Source of the DNA: Nymphaea colorata
Lineage: Eukaryota; Streptophyta; Magnoliopsida; Nymphaeales; Nymphaeaceae
Direction of reading: 5' to 3'
DNA: 64,000 nt
Assembly (NCBI RefSeq): GCF_008831285.2
Contig: NC_045144.1
Coordinates: 10,271,672 to 10,335,671, forward strand
The translations under genes and the position numbers were made by a program. Every line of letters begins with the position of its first letter. The first letter of the stretch is position 1. The notes under the pieces were generated by a model. The model was given only the letters and a program-made list of their open reading frames with translations, made no database searches and was not told where the DNA came from. Below, piece after piece: positions 13,341 through 24,351 of the stretch.

Positions 13341-14339
13341 TGTGTCGAAGTGCTCTCCTTCTCACTATCTTTTTCCTCTTCCTCCTTCGCGCTGTGTGTG
13401 GTTGGAAGAAGTAGTGTTTGCCCCATTCTAGTGAGTCTCTGTCCCTCTTTCTCTTTCTCTCTCTCTGTGTCTATCTGAAACGCGTAGACTGCAGGAGAAG
13501 TGTCACTGCTAGGACGCAAAGCGGAGGAAGATCAGTATAGCAAAGCCCTCTGTCAAAGCCCTTGCCTGCACTCTTTCTGCTCCAAAATCTTAAAAGGTTG
13601 GTGCATATGATTTGTCTTTGTTGGAAAGTCTTCAAATGTTGGTGCATATGATTTGATGCTGAGAGGGTGTCTTTTTTTATGTGCATATGAAGTGTTTACT
13701 GAAATTCTTAAGTAACTTACATTTGTATTTATAGTTCATGTGGTCCACATTTGGGACAGATTTATTAAAACCTACGGCCTTTTTTAGGAAACTAGCCTCA
13801 TACTTCTTTTCTTGTTTATGCTTAGTCAGTAAGAAACTCTTTGAGATTAGACAAGTATAGGAAGCTCTGCTGATTCTGTAATTACCAACTAGTGGTAGAT
13901 TAGGGATTGGATTTGTGGAGGTTTCAAGTTGTATGAAAATGAGAGGGGGAGAGAGAAGCCAAAAGAAGACCATCAACCTCTTACGAGACCCTCTCTTTGG
14001 TTCCCTTTAACTGCTTATTTTGTTGAGCATGTTAGTTAGGAAAATCCTAGTCTAACTTAATTTTAATTTTAATTCAGTTATTATGAGTCTGAATTCATTT
14101 TATGGGTCGTGCATGTCTTTAGTCCCTCTTGTTATGTTTGAAAGTTAAGATGAGTCCACTCAATTGCTGTCATATTTTTTTATTAGTATATCTTTAATCT
14201 ATTTGTTATTTTTGTGCTATTATAAAGATTTAGAACAGAGAGATCGTAGCTTTATTTTCAATTACTTTGGTTAATGTTATTGCACACTTTGTTCAATTCA
14301 CTTTTGATCGAAGATAGTTGTGAAAAAATATTGTGGAAC

Positions 14340-15340
14340 TCATTACCATGGAAGATAGCGGTCCATCAAGGGAGGACCTTACGTGGACTGAAGCATAAAT
14401 GGACTACTTAGTCCAACTTCTTTGGAGGAATCACACATTCTGGTATGAAACTGGTGGAGGTTTGAAGTCGAAAGCTTATACAACAACTGAAAAAGCATAA
14501 TTGACAGTTTCGATTCTGGAATTCACTAAAGACAAAATAAAAAACAAATTGAAGTACTCGAAACCCAACCTGACAGTTATGAATGAAATTTTGAATACAA
14601 GCGGGTTTCAGTATGACCCCATAAACAAATGCATTGATGTCGACCCCCAAGTATGGAGTGACTACATAGAGGTATGTTATAGAGATGATAATGGTAGGTT
14701 ATGTCTAACATGTCTTTATTTGTGCAATATTTAAACAAATGAAAATTTTCAGAAATATTCGAATAGAAAAAAATACAAATGTTCAAAGTTATGGAGGTAT
14801 TATGAGGAGTTCGCTAAGGTATATGGCGATACTCATGCAACTGGCAAAGAAGCAGACATATGAAACAACATGTTACATGAGGGCACAAAACCAATCTCAA
14901 CTACACCTGCATCTCAATCGACTCCATTCTACATGCAACCTGAAAGTTCAGAATCATTCACACAATGCTCTATGAAGATAGTCATCCTCTACAATTGCCA
15001 ATATCTCTAACTCTTACAACTCAAGATCCTCCATTGACAACTAATAGGACTACAAGTAGGTTTAGAAGGAACAGGTCAACCAATGATGAAGAATATTATA
15101 ATTTGTTGTATGGTATTGCTGATGATGTCAAAACCATGATACATGCATGTAGAGAGGTTCAATTTGTCACATGTTGCGAAATTCTATAAGAGTTGGTTGA
15201 GACTAGACAAATAGATATTGATACACAAGTGAAGAGTATGGACATGTTAGAAGAGAGCACCAACCCCATGATCTTTGTCAACCATTTACCTTCACAACGG
15301 GTGTCATGGTTGAGGCATAAACTTGCTGATTTGTAGGTAA
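14340..15340 (+). pseudogene. PIF/Harbinger ORF1, Myb/SANT-like DNA-binding protein (decayed)
   Basis: The first block (about 14380-14675) reads LTWTEA, stop, MDYLVQLL, then TVMNEILNTSGFQYDP and VDPQVWSDYIE. This is the layout of the plant Myb_DNA-bind_3 / Myb-SANT-like domain: a tryptophan-led first helix, and a GF-W/Y-D motif before a D..VW..Y ending. After an apparent intron, 14755-14865 continues with KLWRYYEEFAKVYGD and ATGKEAD, the usual second block. About 15040-15335 gives the C-terminal helical tail ending near VSWLRHKL. Stops fall in the first block and again near 15190 and 15335. In Harbinger elements this protein binds the element ends together with the transposase. Confidence 0.7.
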
Positions 15341-15573
15341 GAGTTGATTGTTAATTATATATTTGATGATTCATTATTGTATAATTTATGTGTTCAAACA
15401 TTTCTTCTGTGTTATTTTAATCTTGAATGTTATTTGAAATGGTTGTTGTTAAGGTACGTCGTTTTCATTAATTTAGTCACACATAGTTCATTAGATCTTT
15501 GAAGATATTTATACACTTTCATGATGTTTGGTTTTCAATAAGTTTTGCTATATGTTCATGCAATTTAGTCAAA

Positions 15574-16760
15574 ATGGTTGATATTGACATGTTTGATAAC
15601 GACGAAGACCAAGAGTGTAACTTGATTCGGCTAGTTTTTGTCTTCAACTTTTTTCTGTTAAGGCGATTACCTCAATCTAGGAGGATTGTTCATCCATTTA
15701 CAGAAGCTAGTACATCTTTTGTTTATCTCATATTTCGAGGTCATCCTAGAAATTGTATGGACTTATTCCGTATAGATCGGTGTACATATATGACATTATG
15801 TAATACTCTAAGAACTAGGAATTTATTGGAGGATGTTCATGACATTAGCATAGAAGAACAAATAGCTATTTTTCTATTGACAATTAGACATAATGAACAT
15901 AATCATGCCACTCAAAATACATTTCAACATTCCGAACAAACAATAAGTAAATATGTCAGCCTTGTCCCACGAACAATATGTTTATTGGGTAAGGATTACA
16001 TCCGGCGGCTCAACGATGGGATGCCAACTTATATTCGACGATTTAAACGATTCTTTCCATACTTTCAGGTAATTTCATAATCGTCAACTCAACATGACAC
16101 ATAAAACATGTCTAACTTGCATATGTACATATAGGATTGTTTAGGATTGGTGGCACCCATGTACCTGCATGAGTCCCAACATCAGATTAAGCAAGATTTC
16201 ACAATAGAAAAAGAGTCATCTCTCAAAATATCATGGTTGTAGTTGGTTTCGACACTCGATTCCACTATGTTTTGGCAGGATGAGAAGGAAGTGTAACAAA
16301 CTCAAGAGTACTACATAATGCACTTGATCACCTGACCGACCCATTTGTTGTGTCAGAAAGTACGTACTTCCACCAACCAATGCATACCTTTTTACAAGCA
16401 TTTAACAATGTTTAAAGAATTTGTGTTCACTTGTAAGCAAATATTATCTTGCTGATGGGGGTTATCCAGACATTGTCCATTTGCTAACACTTTATTGAGG
16501 GCATCGTTATCATATGTTTGAATTTAACACATCGGGGGCACGCACACCTAGAAGTCCAGAAGAATTATTCAACCATAGGCATTTGTCACTCCGAAATGCA
16601 GTAGAAAGAATTTTAGCCATGCTGAAAGGTCGTTTTTCAATATTGAAAATGCAAGTGTAGTATCCATTTAAAAAACAAGTTCAAATTGTTTTTGCTACAT
16701 GTGTATTGCACAATTTCATAATTGAACACAATCCAAATAACGAGCAATTTGTTGATGAAG
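15574..16760 (+). pseudogene. PIF/Harbinger DDE transposase (DDE_4 type), inactivated
   Basis: A first exon from the ATG at 15574 to 16068 encodes the helical N-terminal half, with FRIDRCTYMTLCNTLR and ISIEEQIAIFLLTIRHN. It is followed by a clean 66-bp GT-AG intron (16069-16134). The catalytic half then begins with DCLG and, after a frameshift, IGGTHVPA: the usual first Asp of the DGTH motif reads Gly. The second acidic block is kept as YYLADGGYPD near 16440, and the third as LRNAVERILAMLKGRF near 16590, ending with FATCVLHNFIIEHN. Stops occur near 16180, 16240, 16290, 16495 and 16655. The conserved spacing makes the family assignment firm, and the lost Asp plus stops make activity very unlikely. 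Confidence 0.8.
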
Positions 16761-16967
16761 ATGTACCTTTAAATGATAATTTTTTTGTAAGCGAACCAGA
16801 AATTGCAAGCCAAACACATCAGCGAGGAAGCAACAATTCTATGAGAACATCTATAACAACTCCAATGTTTACAGATTATCAATTGAATAGTAAGTTTTTT
16901 TTTATCAATTGACTATTGTTACATATAGTTGTTTAACATTTATTTTGTTTTGAATAGGACAACGAAG

Positions 16968-17294
16968 ATGAAGTCTTACCAGAAGTACTATGTCGTGTTC
17001 GAAGGGAGGTCGCGAGCCATATATGATAGTTAGGAATAGTGTCAATCGTTAGTATATCGATACAAGGGTGCACTCTTTAGATCGTTCGATACCTTCGAAG
17101 CAGCAGAATGTCATATGAATGTGTATCTCAACAAGAAGTATGATGTGCAAGTACGTAGGCCTATAGAGATTGACAATGTCATCGCAAATCAAGAACAAGA
17201 AGATATGAAGTTTGTTGAACATAAGTGCAGCCAAAAAGCAACAATTACTTGTTTTGTGATTGCATATTTTCTTTGTTGGATCTGTACTCATTAA
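16968..17294 (+). pseudogene. Third Harbinger coding remnant: RNase H1 N-terminal (viroplasmin-like) domain plus hydrophobic C-terminus
   Basis: Directly after an AG acceptor-like site (TTTTGAATAG), an ATG opens a 108-codon frame. It starts KYYVVFEGR and continues through IYDS, CQSLVYRYKGALFRSF and DTFEAAE. This matches the small domain found at the N-terminus of eukaryotic RNase H1 and in the caulimovirus P6 family, which binds RNA/DNA hybrids or dsRNA. Two TAG codons interrupt it near its middle. The chain ends in TCFVIAYFLCWICTH, a short hydrophobic tail that could be a membrane anchor. It lies between the transposase and the right end of the element, on the same strand. No RNase H catalytic domain follows. 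The domain call is strong by pattern; whether it belongs to the element or was captured is inference. Confidence 0.65.
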
Positions 17295-18332
17295 ACTTAT
17301 ATACTAGATGAGAATACACGCTGAATCTGTGGATTTCATGGACTAGTTCTGTAATTATTGATTTCATCCTTATACTGTTACTTGTTTTTGTCTGTCTATC
17401 TGTATGTGGACGCAGTCGATGTTGAGGAATGCATAAACTGTGCGTTGCAAGATCAGGTCACGGCCATACTCTTGTTTGTTCTTTCTATTAACAGATATCT
17501 TAGATTGTTGTTTAACCGGATTGGATTGCCTCTGCTTTCTTCTTCTTGCCAAGAGGTGTTGTAGCTTCATTTTTTGAGGTACTGGATGTTCTTGCTTAGG
17601 TGTAAATCCTATTGAAAAAATAGAAAATGAAATGAAATGGGTCCTCCTTGCTTAGGTTCTTATGCTATTAATAGGTATCATTATGCTAACCATGTATTTG
17701 GATGTCTCATTAATAATGCGAGTGTATCCATGTGAAATGGAGGAGAACAAAAAAAAAAAACCCACATCTTCCAACGGCCACCTAAAAAGTCTCTTTTATT
17801 TTACTCTGTCCACCAAACACATTTAATTTTACCTTGCAAAAATCTACCCTGCCATATGGGGCCTTAAGAATTCATATAGATTAAATCTAAGTAATTATCT
17901 TGTAAAAACATATTTCTTGGTTTGCTGAAGTTTGCATAATTGTAATGCATCTATATCTTTTATAAGAGTTAGATCAGTGGCCGGGGTGGAACTAGAATTG
18001 TTTGTTGTTATAGTCACTGAATTATAGTTCCAAAATTTTAATAGGGGCTGAAATAAAAAATTTCAATTCTTTTTTATATATTAAAATTTTTTTACTTGGC
18101 AAGAGGAGGGGCCAGAGATGCAACCTGTATCGAAAGGACTGTCTACCTCCACATCCGGGCCCCTCCTCGGTCCCTCTTTATTTCTTTTCATAAGGGAGGG
18201 GGAGGAAGATGGCCTCACCTGCCGGCAGCTTCTTTAACCCTTCCTGGCGAACCCATTACATTGTGCAGGGAATTTAATCCTACTCACCAATGCAATGCAT
18301 GCAGTTATCCAGATGGCCAAATGATTTCATCT

Positions 18333-18456
<124 letters not shown>

Positions 18457-18639
18457 CTACTATTTACTAATTTCGACTATATCAACCAATTCTCAAAGGT
18501 TGTATTCATGAAAAATGAAATGCAGTTGTTTAGGGTACTTTTGTCCTTTCTTACAATCAACTGGCTGATATTTTTTTATCAAAGACGGATCGATCGAGTA
18601 TCGAGTGGCATGGCGTGAGTTAGCACAGTTGGCATAATG

Positions 18640-18714
18640 TGGAGAGAGAGAGAGAGAGAGAGACGGTGCAGAACTTCCATTATGAATTTGAGAAATTGGG
18701 TTTTGAGGAATGCA

Positions 18715-18747
<33 letters not shown>
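18640..18747. repeat. Paired (GA)n and (CT)n microsatellites
   Basis: A GA run at about 18640-18662 is followed 57 bases later by a CT run at about 18719-18747. The two are complementary and could fold back on each other. Confidence 0.85.
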
Positions 18748-18752
<5 letters not shown>

Positions 18753-19905
18753 AATAAAATGGATGTTTAGTGTGTCAGCTTGTTAAGTCATCCGCATCCG
18801 CACGTACTAGCGCTTTCACTCTCCTTTATTTTTCCGTTAGGTGAATTCTATTCAAAGCGTTTCCTGTACTTGGTAGTTAAACATTTGAAAATTGAACAGG
18901 TTGACTCTATGTCATCCAAAGCCTGATTCAATTTAATTGAAAAAAAAAGTAAAAGATATATATATATATATATATACATATATATATAAATATATAAAAA
19001 AGAATATATAAAAATAAATTTAAAATTAAAAAAATTGAAATCAAGCCCAATTCGGCCTGACGTCAACCTGGGTTCTAGCTCAAGCCTGACCTGATTTCTT
19101 GTCAGGCTCGAGCCTATTTTAATGGCCCAAGCCCAGGCTTGATGGGCCCTGTATGACCTTCAGTCGGTAACGGAATTGGAATTTTTTGACTGACATATAC
19201 TATTATGTCAAATCCTAACTCTGAAAGGCAACTAATTATGATGTAAATAATTAAATGATTACAAGGTGGAATAAGACTTGCTTGACATTGGCCCCTAAGG
19301 AAGGTTGCATCACATCTATAGAAGGATCATATACCAAATTTCTGTCTTTGTAGGGCAAAATGCTTTCAAAAGTCTTTTACCAAGCCCTTTTCAATTAATT
19401 TCTTGTACCAAGGGGGGGTATAGCCTTGCTGGTAAGGCTACAAGTATGGAAAAAAACAAGTCTTTAATTTGATTTGTAAGAACACTATACTTTGGCATTT
19501 TAAATAGTGAAACGTGGTACTTTAAGTTAAAACGTTTAAGTTAAACGGTGCACTGCTAGCATCATTGACATCAATGCCGCACAAGACCCTGAAGACAGGG
19601 ATAATGTTTCATTAACCTTCAAGTCTGATTTATCTGAATTACAAACTTTTTTTTTTCTTCAAACCAAATGCACAAGGGTACACTTCTTTTCAGGGATTAC
19701 AAATGTACAATTCACAACTACAAGGAACAAAGAGGATGTCATGGCAATGGAAAAAAACAATACGCATTCGTCTCCTGGGAAGAGGGAAAGTGAGAAAATG
19801 TCCAATACAAACAAGATCTGACAGATCGTTGCCATGGATGACGATCTCTTCAACAAGTGATGAAACCAAGGCATCTTCAACATCATTATCGATGATGGTA
19901 CGATT

Positions 19906-20886
19906 TTATTTGCCGCCATAGTCGCCGGCGCTACGTCTCATTGCGGAGCCAAGCTGTCCAGCGAACCCACGGACCGAGCCCGGGCCGAAGCCCAGGCAGG
20001 CGAGGAAGCCCCTCCGATACGGCACGGAAGTTCCATCCCTGAACTCCTCGGAAACCGTTCTGTTCGCCGAGTAGCGCAGTTCCTGAGACGACGAGCGCGA
20101 GGCGACCCTCCTGTTGCTGCTGCTTCTGGAGCTGTCGGTCGACCGGAAGCTCGAGTTCTTCACCTCGAGCTTCTTCTCTCGCCCCTCCGACGCGCTCCTG
20201 AACAGCAGATCCTTCAGCCTCCACCTCTTCCCCGAACTCCCCGTCGCCGCCGACGACGACGAGGAAGAGCCAGCGGATGAGGGTTTCAGCCTTTCCGTCT
20301 CTTCCTGCGCGACGCCTCTGCGGAAGAAATTGGTGCGGAGAGGGGATAGCGATCGCGTCCGTCGGGTCCCGCGTTCCCTGCGGCTGGCGGTCTTTCTCGC
20401 CTCCTCCAGGGCTGCCTCGAACGGATCGAAATCCTTCATCGCCGGTCGGGAAAACGCGCCGCGCAGGAGCTTCTTCGGCGATAGCGTCGATTTGGGCGAC
20501 TTCGGCGATAGCGTCGATTTGGGCGACTTCGGCGATGCAGGAAGCGATCCCTCTGGCGTCAACAGTCGCGGCGGGAGCTTCAGCGGCCGGATCTTCCCCT
20601 CGTAGAAGAGCTCGTCAGCGGAGGAGATCGCTGGTTTCTCGGCAAACCGCGCGCTGAATTCGAACTCGAAGTCATTGACGACGGGGCTACCGGAGCCCTT
20701 CGGCTTGCCGGGCGATTCCTCCCAGACGAACGGCACGACGGCCGACTGCGTTCGGGACGGACTCGTGGGAGCGCTGAAGTAGAAGAGGCCAACCCCGGTC
20801 CGGCGGGTGGGGCTGGACGGAGCCGTCGTGAAGGGGGACGAGCACGCGCTGTCGAGCTGCAGGTCTACCGGGCGCATGATCTCCAT
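19906..20886 (-). CDS. DUF1645-family plant protein (326 aa)
   Basis: This intronless frame starts at ATG (MEIMRPVDLQLDS) and ends at TAA. It carries the family signature in order: SACSSPFTTAPSSP (residues 13-26), LFYFSAPTSPS (34-44), VPFVWEESPGKPK (51-63), FEFEFSARF (73-81) and DELFYEGKIRPLKLPPRL (91-108). A basic RRTRSLSPLR segment (about 175-184) follows, then a serine-rich stretch and GKRWRLKDLLFRS. Known members are plant-specific and probably nuclear; a rice member (SGL) affects grain length and stress tolerance. The biochemical role is unknown. The frame stays open 143 codons upstream to 21315, but the family begins near this Met, so that part is taken as 5' leader. Met4 is an alternative start. 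The CDS is far more GC-rich than its surroundings. A 27-base internal duplication is listed separately. Confidence 0.9.
   Translation of the reverse strand: MEIMRPVDLQLDSACSSPFTTAPSSPTRRTGVGLFYFSAPTSPSRTQSAVVPFVWEESPGKPKGSGSPVVNDFEFEFSARFAEKPAISSADELFYEGKIRPLKLPPRLLTPEGSLPASPKSPKSTLSPKSPKSTLSPKKLLRGAFSRPAMKDFDPFEAALEEARKTASRRERGTRRTRSLSPLRTNFFRRGVAQEETERLKPSSAGSSSSSSAATGSSGKRWRLKDLLFRSASEGREKKLEVKNSSFRSTDSSRSSSNRRVASRSSSQELRYSANRTVSEEFRDGTSVPYRRGFLACLGFGPGSVRGFAGQLGSAMRRSAGDYGGK
20474..20527 (-). repeat. 27-bp tandem duplication inside the DUF1645 CDS
   Basis: Two perfect 27-base copies are followed by a partial third. In frame they encode the repeated peptide SPKSPKSTL. Proline-directed SP sites are thereby duplicated in a region of the protein that is probably disordered. 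Confidence 0.9.
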
Positions 20887-23800
20887 ACCCCTATGTCCCG
20901 CCTGAAAAGTGATGACTCGCCGGCTGGTTCTTCCGTTGCCTTCTCCGTCTCCTTGTGGCTGCCGTTGCTGGTTGAGCGGAGGAGAAGAGGGGGAGTTGTT
21001 GAGGTTTTTATGAGGTTGAGCGAGGAGAAGGAAGAGAGAAGGTGCGCCTTCGTTGCGGCTTGACCGCTGCCTGTTCGTCGTCGGCGACGGCTTTATGATG
21101 ACGACCTTTCCCTTTATTTTATTTTTACTTTCAGTTTCAATTTGACCTACCACCCGGCCGACTTTCTTGAGTAAAGCTTGAGGCTTGAGACTGGGGCGAC
21201 CCTCTGCTCCGGTTTGAACGCGCTCTTCCGTGGGGCCGTCTGGTGCACCGCAGAAATTTAATTTCAGAAAGAATTTTCCTGAAGCGAGGAAGATGCTCCT
21301 CGGAGATCCAATCAATTATCATCAACCTTATCTTGGTTTTCTATTTCTTATGGCAGAATGAGAGAAAGGGGAGAGGTGGAGAGTGCGCCGGAGCTGTTTT
21401 CCGGCGATGCGCCGGCTGCGAACTCCTGACACCGGTCGTTGTCGCAGGTGGTGAAACTGCCATTGTGTTTTTTTCTTCTAAGCTTAGTTCTTACCCCTCT
21501 TTGCATCCTCTCCTCGTTCGGTGGTGTGTGAAGCGGATTTTTGTAGTTGGAGTTTCCAAATTTCAGGTTTGAAGTGGTGATTTTGGTGATGGGGAGGAGT
21601 GACCACAACCACAAGCGTTGAAAAACAAAGGGGATCAAAAGATATTTGCTGCAAACAAATCCAAAAGACCAAAGTCAACACAAAAAGTCATGAGAAAGAC
21701 ATTAATTTGTTCAACATGTTCGGGCCACTTGCAATTAGAGGTAGATTCTTGCACCCTTCGGGTGTATATGGCGAAGAGAATTAATGTTGGAAAGAAATTT
21801 TCTAAGTTCACCTCCGGTCTCAATAAATGCATCAACCTAACGTTTGAAATTCTTAAAATAGTGAATAAGCTTGATATTCATTCTTCCAAGGACACAACCA
21901 CCCTGAGATTTTTTAAATAACCATCAGCCATGAGAAGTAGGAATTTGAGATTGTCATGAGGCACCATTTGAGCATTTGATAGCTTCCCGATTTGAGTTAA
22001 GATCAGACATTCCTTTCAAATTCAACTTGTTCTCAAGTAAAATAAGGAGTTAAGTTGGTTTGATAAACTATTAATTTTACTATGGATCTTTTACCATACC
22101 TGCAACAGCATGCCATGTCATATGCATATCAAATCTATGGATTTTGGATTTTAAATCTGAAGTAATCAAATGCCTCGGTGGAAGATGATCCCATACGTCT
22201 CGTCACACCTAACTTTTAAAGTTTTAATTGAATAATATTATAAAACCTGAAAAGATACTTTAAAATAAAGTAATAATAGTTTGTTCTAAAGAAAATAAAA
22301 TATGATTTATAATATATGATTAGGATTTATGAAATAATATAAAATGGGATAGGGATAAAGACATTTGAAATGAAAAGTCAATGACCACATAGAGAAATAT
22401 GAAAGAAAATTATGACCATCGAAATGTAATTGGATCGTTAAAAAATTATAACATTGAAAAGGAATATGAACATCGAATCGATAAATTAGATTTAATATAA
22501 CGATCATTCGAGTAGTAGGTTTTCATTTGTTTATACCCCCATAAGATCTAATATTCTGATCGGAATTTATGTTCCCTTATAACATATACAATTGGGGGTT
22601 CAATCGTCAATTTACTGAAAACCGGTAAGATGGCGTGCCCAAAGGGCATATATTAGGCGCACAAACACACGAGTATTTCTAACCGCACAACTTCAGGTTA
22701 CAAAAGATTCTGAAAGTTTGATGTGTTCATTTCGCGAAAGCTTCATGAACAATCAATGTTAAGAGATTGATAATAAAACCGTTCTATAACTTGATTGACA
22801 TATTGAAAAGTCACGTCATTTGTAATCTTAGAAAGCAAAATGAAATGAAGAAGAAGTAGAGAGAAAGAGATACTTGCGTTGCGAATCGGCGGCAAATACG
22901 AGGGCAGATGGTTCGCTGGTAAGCAGTCAATGCAACGAACAACCTGCAAGTGGAAGTTGAAAATGTGAGGAACCCAAGATGAAATGAAGGCAAAGAAGAA
23001 GAAGAGAGAGGGAGATTTGAAGGGATGAAATGCCATTGACGATGACAAAGAGAGTGAGCGCGGATCAGAGGGACAGCGAACGGAGCATCAACGGCAACAA
23101 TGACGAGTGGTTCCGCTGCTAACGTGCTGGGTGGGGTTAACAATGACGAGTGGTTGCCTGCAGTGAAAAACATGGCGACTGGAGCAACGGAGAACGCCAG
23201 AGCAGAATCAAATATCACAACTACAGAGATGAAACTTGTGCCCGAAATGTAAACCACTTCGATCTGTCTATTCATCGCCTCACCTCATCCAAAATGGTTT
23301 TCTTGGGTTTTTATCAGTATTCCTGCTTCCGTGGACTAATAATCCTTAACAATTAACTACTATAAGCCATCTGTCGCCAATGATTTGTCCTGTGCATTTA
23401 GTTTCTTCTTTATAGACATTTGAGAGTGTTTCTACTTAGTTAAATTTCAATATTGGAATTAATGCAGTCTGATGTGATGTGCACGCATATCAGCACACCA
23501 AATTTTTTCGGTTCAAGAACTTCAGTTCATAAAAAACCTTTAGGTCATGCTATTGTGAACCTTTCTCATCAGCTGAAAAGTTGGTGGCCTTAATGTGATT
23601 TCAAGAGGTGCACTTCTTTCTAATTGTTTTCCAAAACTTTGTGATTTTCATAATTTTTCAACTAGACAAATATGAGTGTTTGTGTATGAAGTTATTTATG
23701 GAAAAAGGAAGTTGGAAAGTAATATTGTGTCCGCAATATTTCGATACTGATTGTGTTTGACAAAATGGATAGAATAGCCCATGAGTGCCGAGAGAGAGAG

Positions 23801-23990
23801 AGAGAGAGAGTTTAATAAAAAGAAACGAAAGGGCCTTGAGACATTCACCCTATTTTATCTTTTCTCCCGTTTTAAGGGGGGTCTGAGTTAAGTCTAATTC
23901 GGCTCATACTTGAAAATGATTCATAAGGGATAAATATGTAGGCAGCAACATCTCAGCTGCCTCAGCGAGAGAGAGAGAGAGACTGATATA
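20887..23990. other. Upstream region of the DUF1645 gene and intergenic spacer
   Basis: 20887-21315 is probably the 5' leader of the minus-strand gene; the GC-rich character fades by about 21600. Beyond it I see no recognisable gene. A 154-codon minus frame at 22811-23275 has no domain I know and overlaps an ACAATGACGAGTGGTT direct duplication (near 23096 and 23143), so I do not call it. Short GA repeats lie near 23790-23810 and 23966-23982. Confidence 0.5.
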
Positions 23991-23992
23991 CT

Positions 23993-24247
23993 GAATCTAT
24001 AAGCACTGCATTAGTTTCCAACAGAAAAAATTCCATGGAAGCAGATAGCATGAATTACAAGGATCAACAAGCCAATAAATGGAGAATACCACATACTCCA
24101 TTTGCTGACGCTGAATCTGCATGCACTGCAATAAAATGGAGGATACCACATACTCCATTTGCTGACATTGAATCTGCATGCACTGCATTAGTTCCCAGAG
24201 CAAGACCTAAAATTCCATGGAAGTAGATAAGCATAAATTACAGGAAT
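23993..24247 (-). repeat. Local tandem duplications in the 3' flank of the zinc-finger gene
   Basis: A unit of about 57 bases containing GGATACCACATACTCCATTTGCTGA and TGAATCTGCATGCACTGCA is present twice (about 24074-24187). Around it, a second segment of about 70 bases, with GCACTGCATTAGTT and AATTCCATGGAAG, occurs at 23993-24065 and again at 24175-24247. The array lies 100-350 bases beyond the stop codon of the minus-strand zinc-finger gene and could therefore be in its 3' UTR. Confidence 0.8.
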
Positions 24248-24351
24248 CCGAATGCGAATAACATGGAGAACACTACAAGCTCCACCAGGCCATGGGCTTC
24301 ATGGGAATCAGTTGCCCCCAAAAGGCATCGCATTACTGTGATGCAGATGTT

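Larger units (their letters stand above)
12970..17863 (+). mobile_element. Degenerate PIF/Harbinger DNA transposon with TTA target duplication
   Basis: The element begins GGCCCCGTTTGATTG and ends GCCATATGGGGCC, so the outer six bases are perfect inverted repeats. Further in, GAGGTAAAGTTTA on the left pairs in register with AAGGTAAAATTAA read inward from the right. The flanks are TTA on both sides (12967-12969 and 17864-17866), the three-base TWA duplication typical of PIF/Harbinger. Inside, in order on the plus strand, are a Myb/SANT-like DNA-binding ORF, a DDE_4-type transposase, and a third remnant with an RNase H1 N-terminal-like domain. Stops and frameshifts in all three mean it cannot move by itself. 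Confidence 0.8.

Noticed and set aside
12978-13478. 166-codon plus frame with repeated SKPSPLS-like peptide
   Set aside because: The peptide repeats come from the minisatellite in the Harbinger 5' region; frames in other phases and on the other strand are equally open.
19422-19442. Stem-loop TAGCCTT...AAGGCTA considered as part of a tRNA
   Set aside because: No acceptor stem, anticodon arm or T-loop GGTTCRANYCC follows.
20114-20605. 163-codon plus-strand frame
   Set aside because: It is a shadow of the GC-rich DUF1645 coding sequence on the other strand.
22811-23275. 154-codon minus-strand frame
   Set aside because: No recognisable domain, it spans a local direct duplication, and no splice or promoter context supports it.
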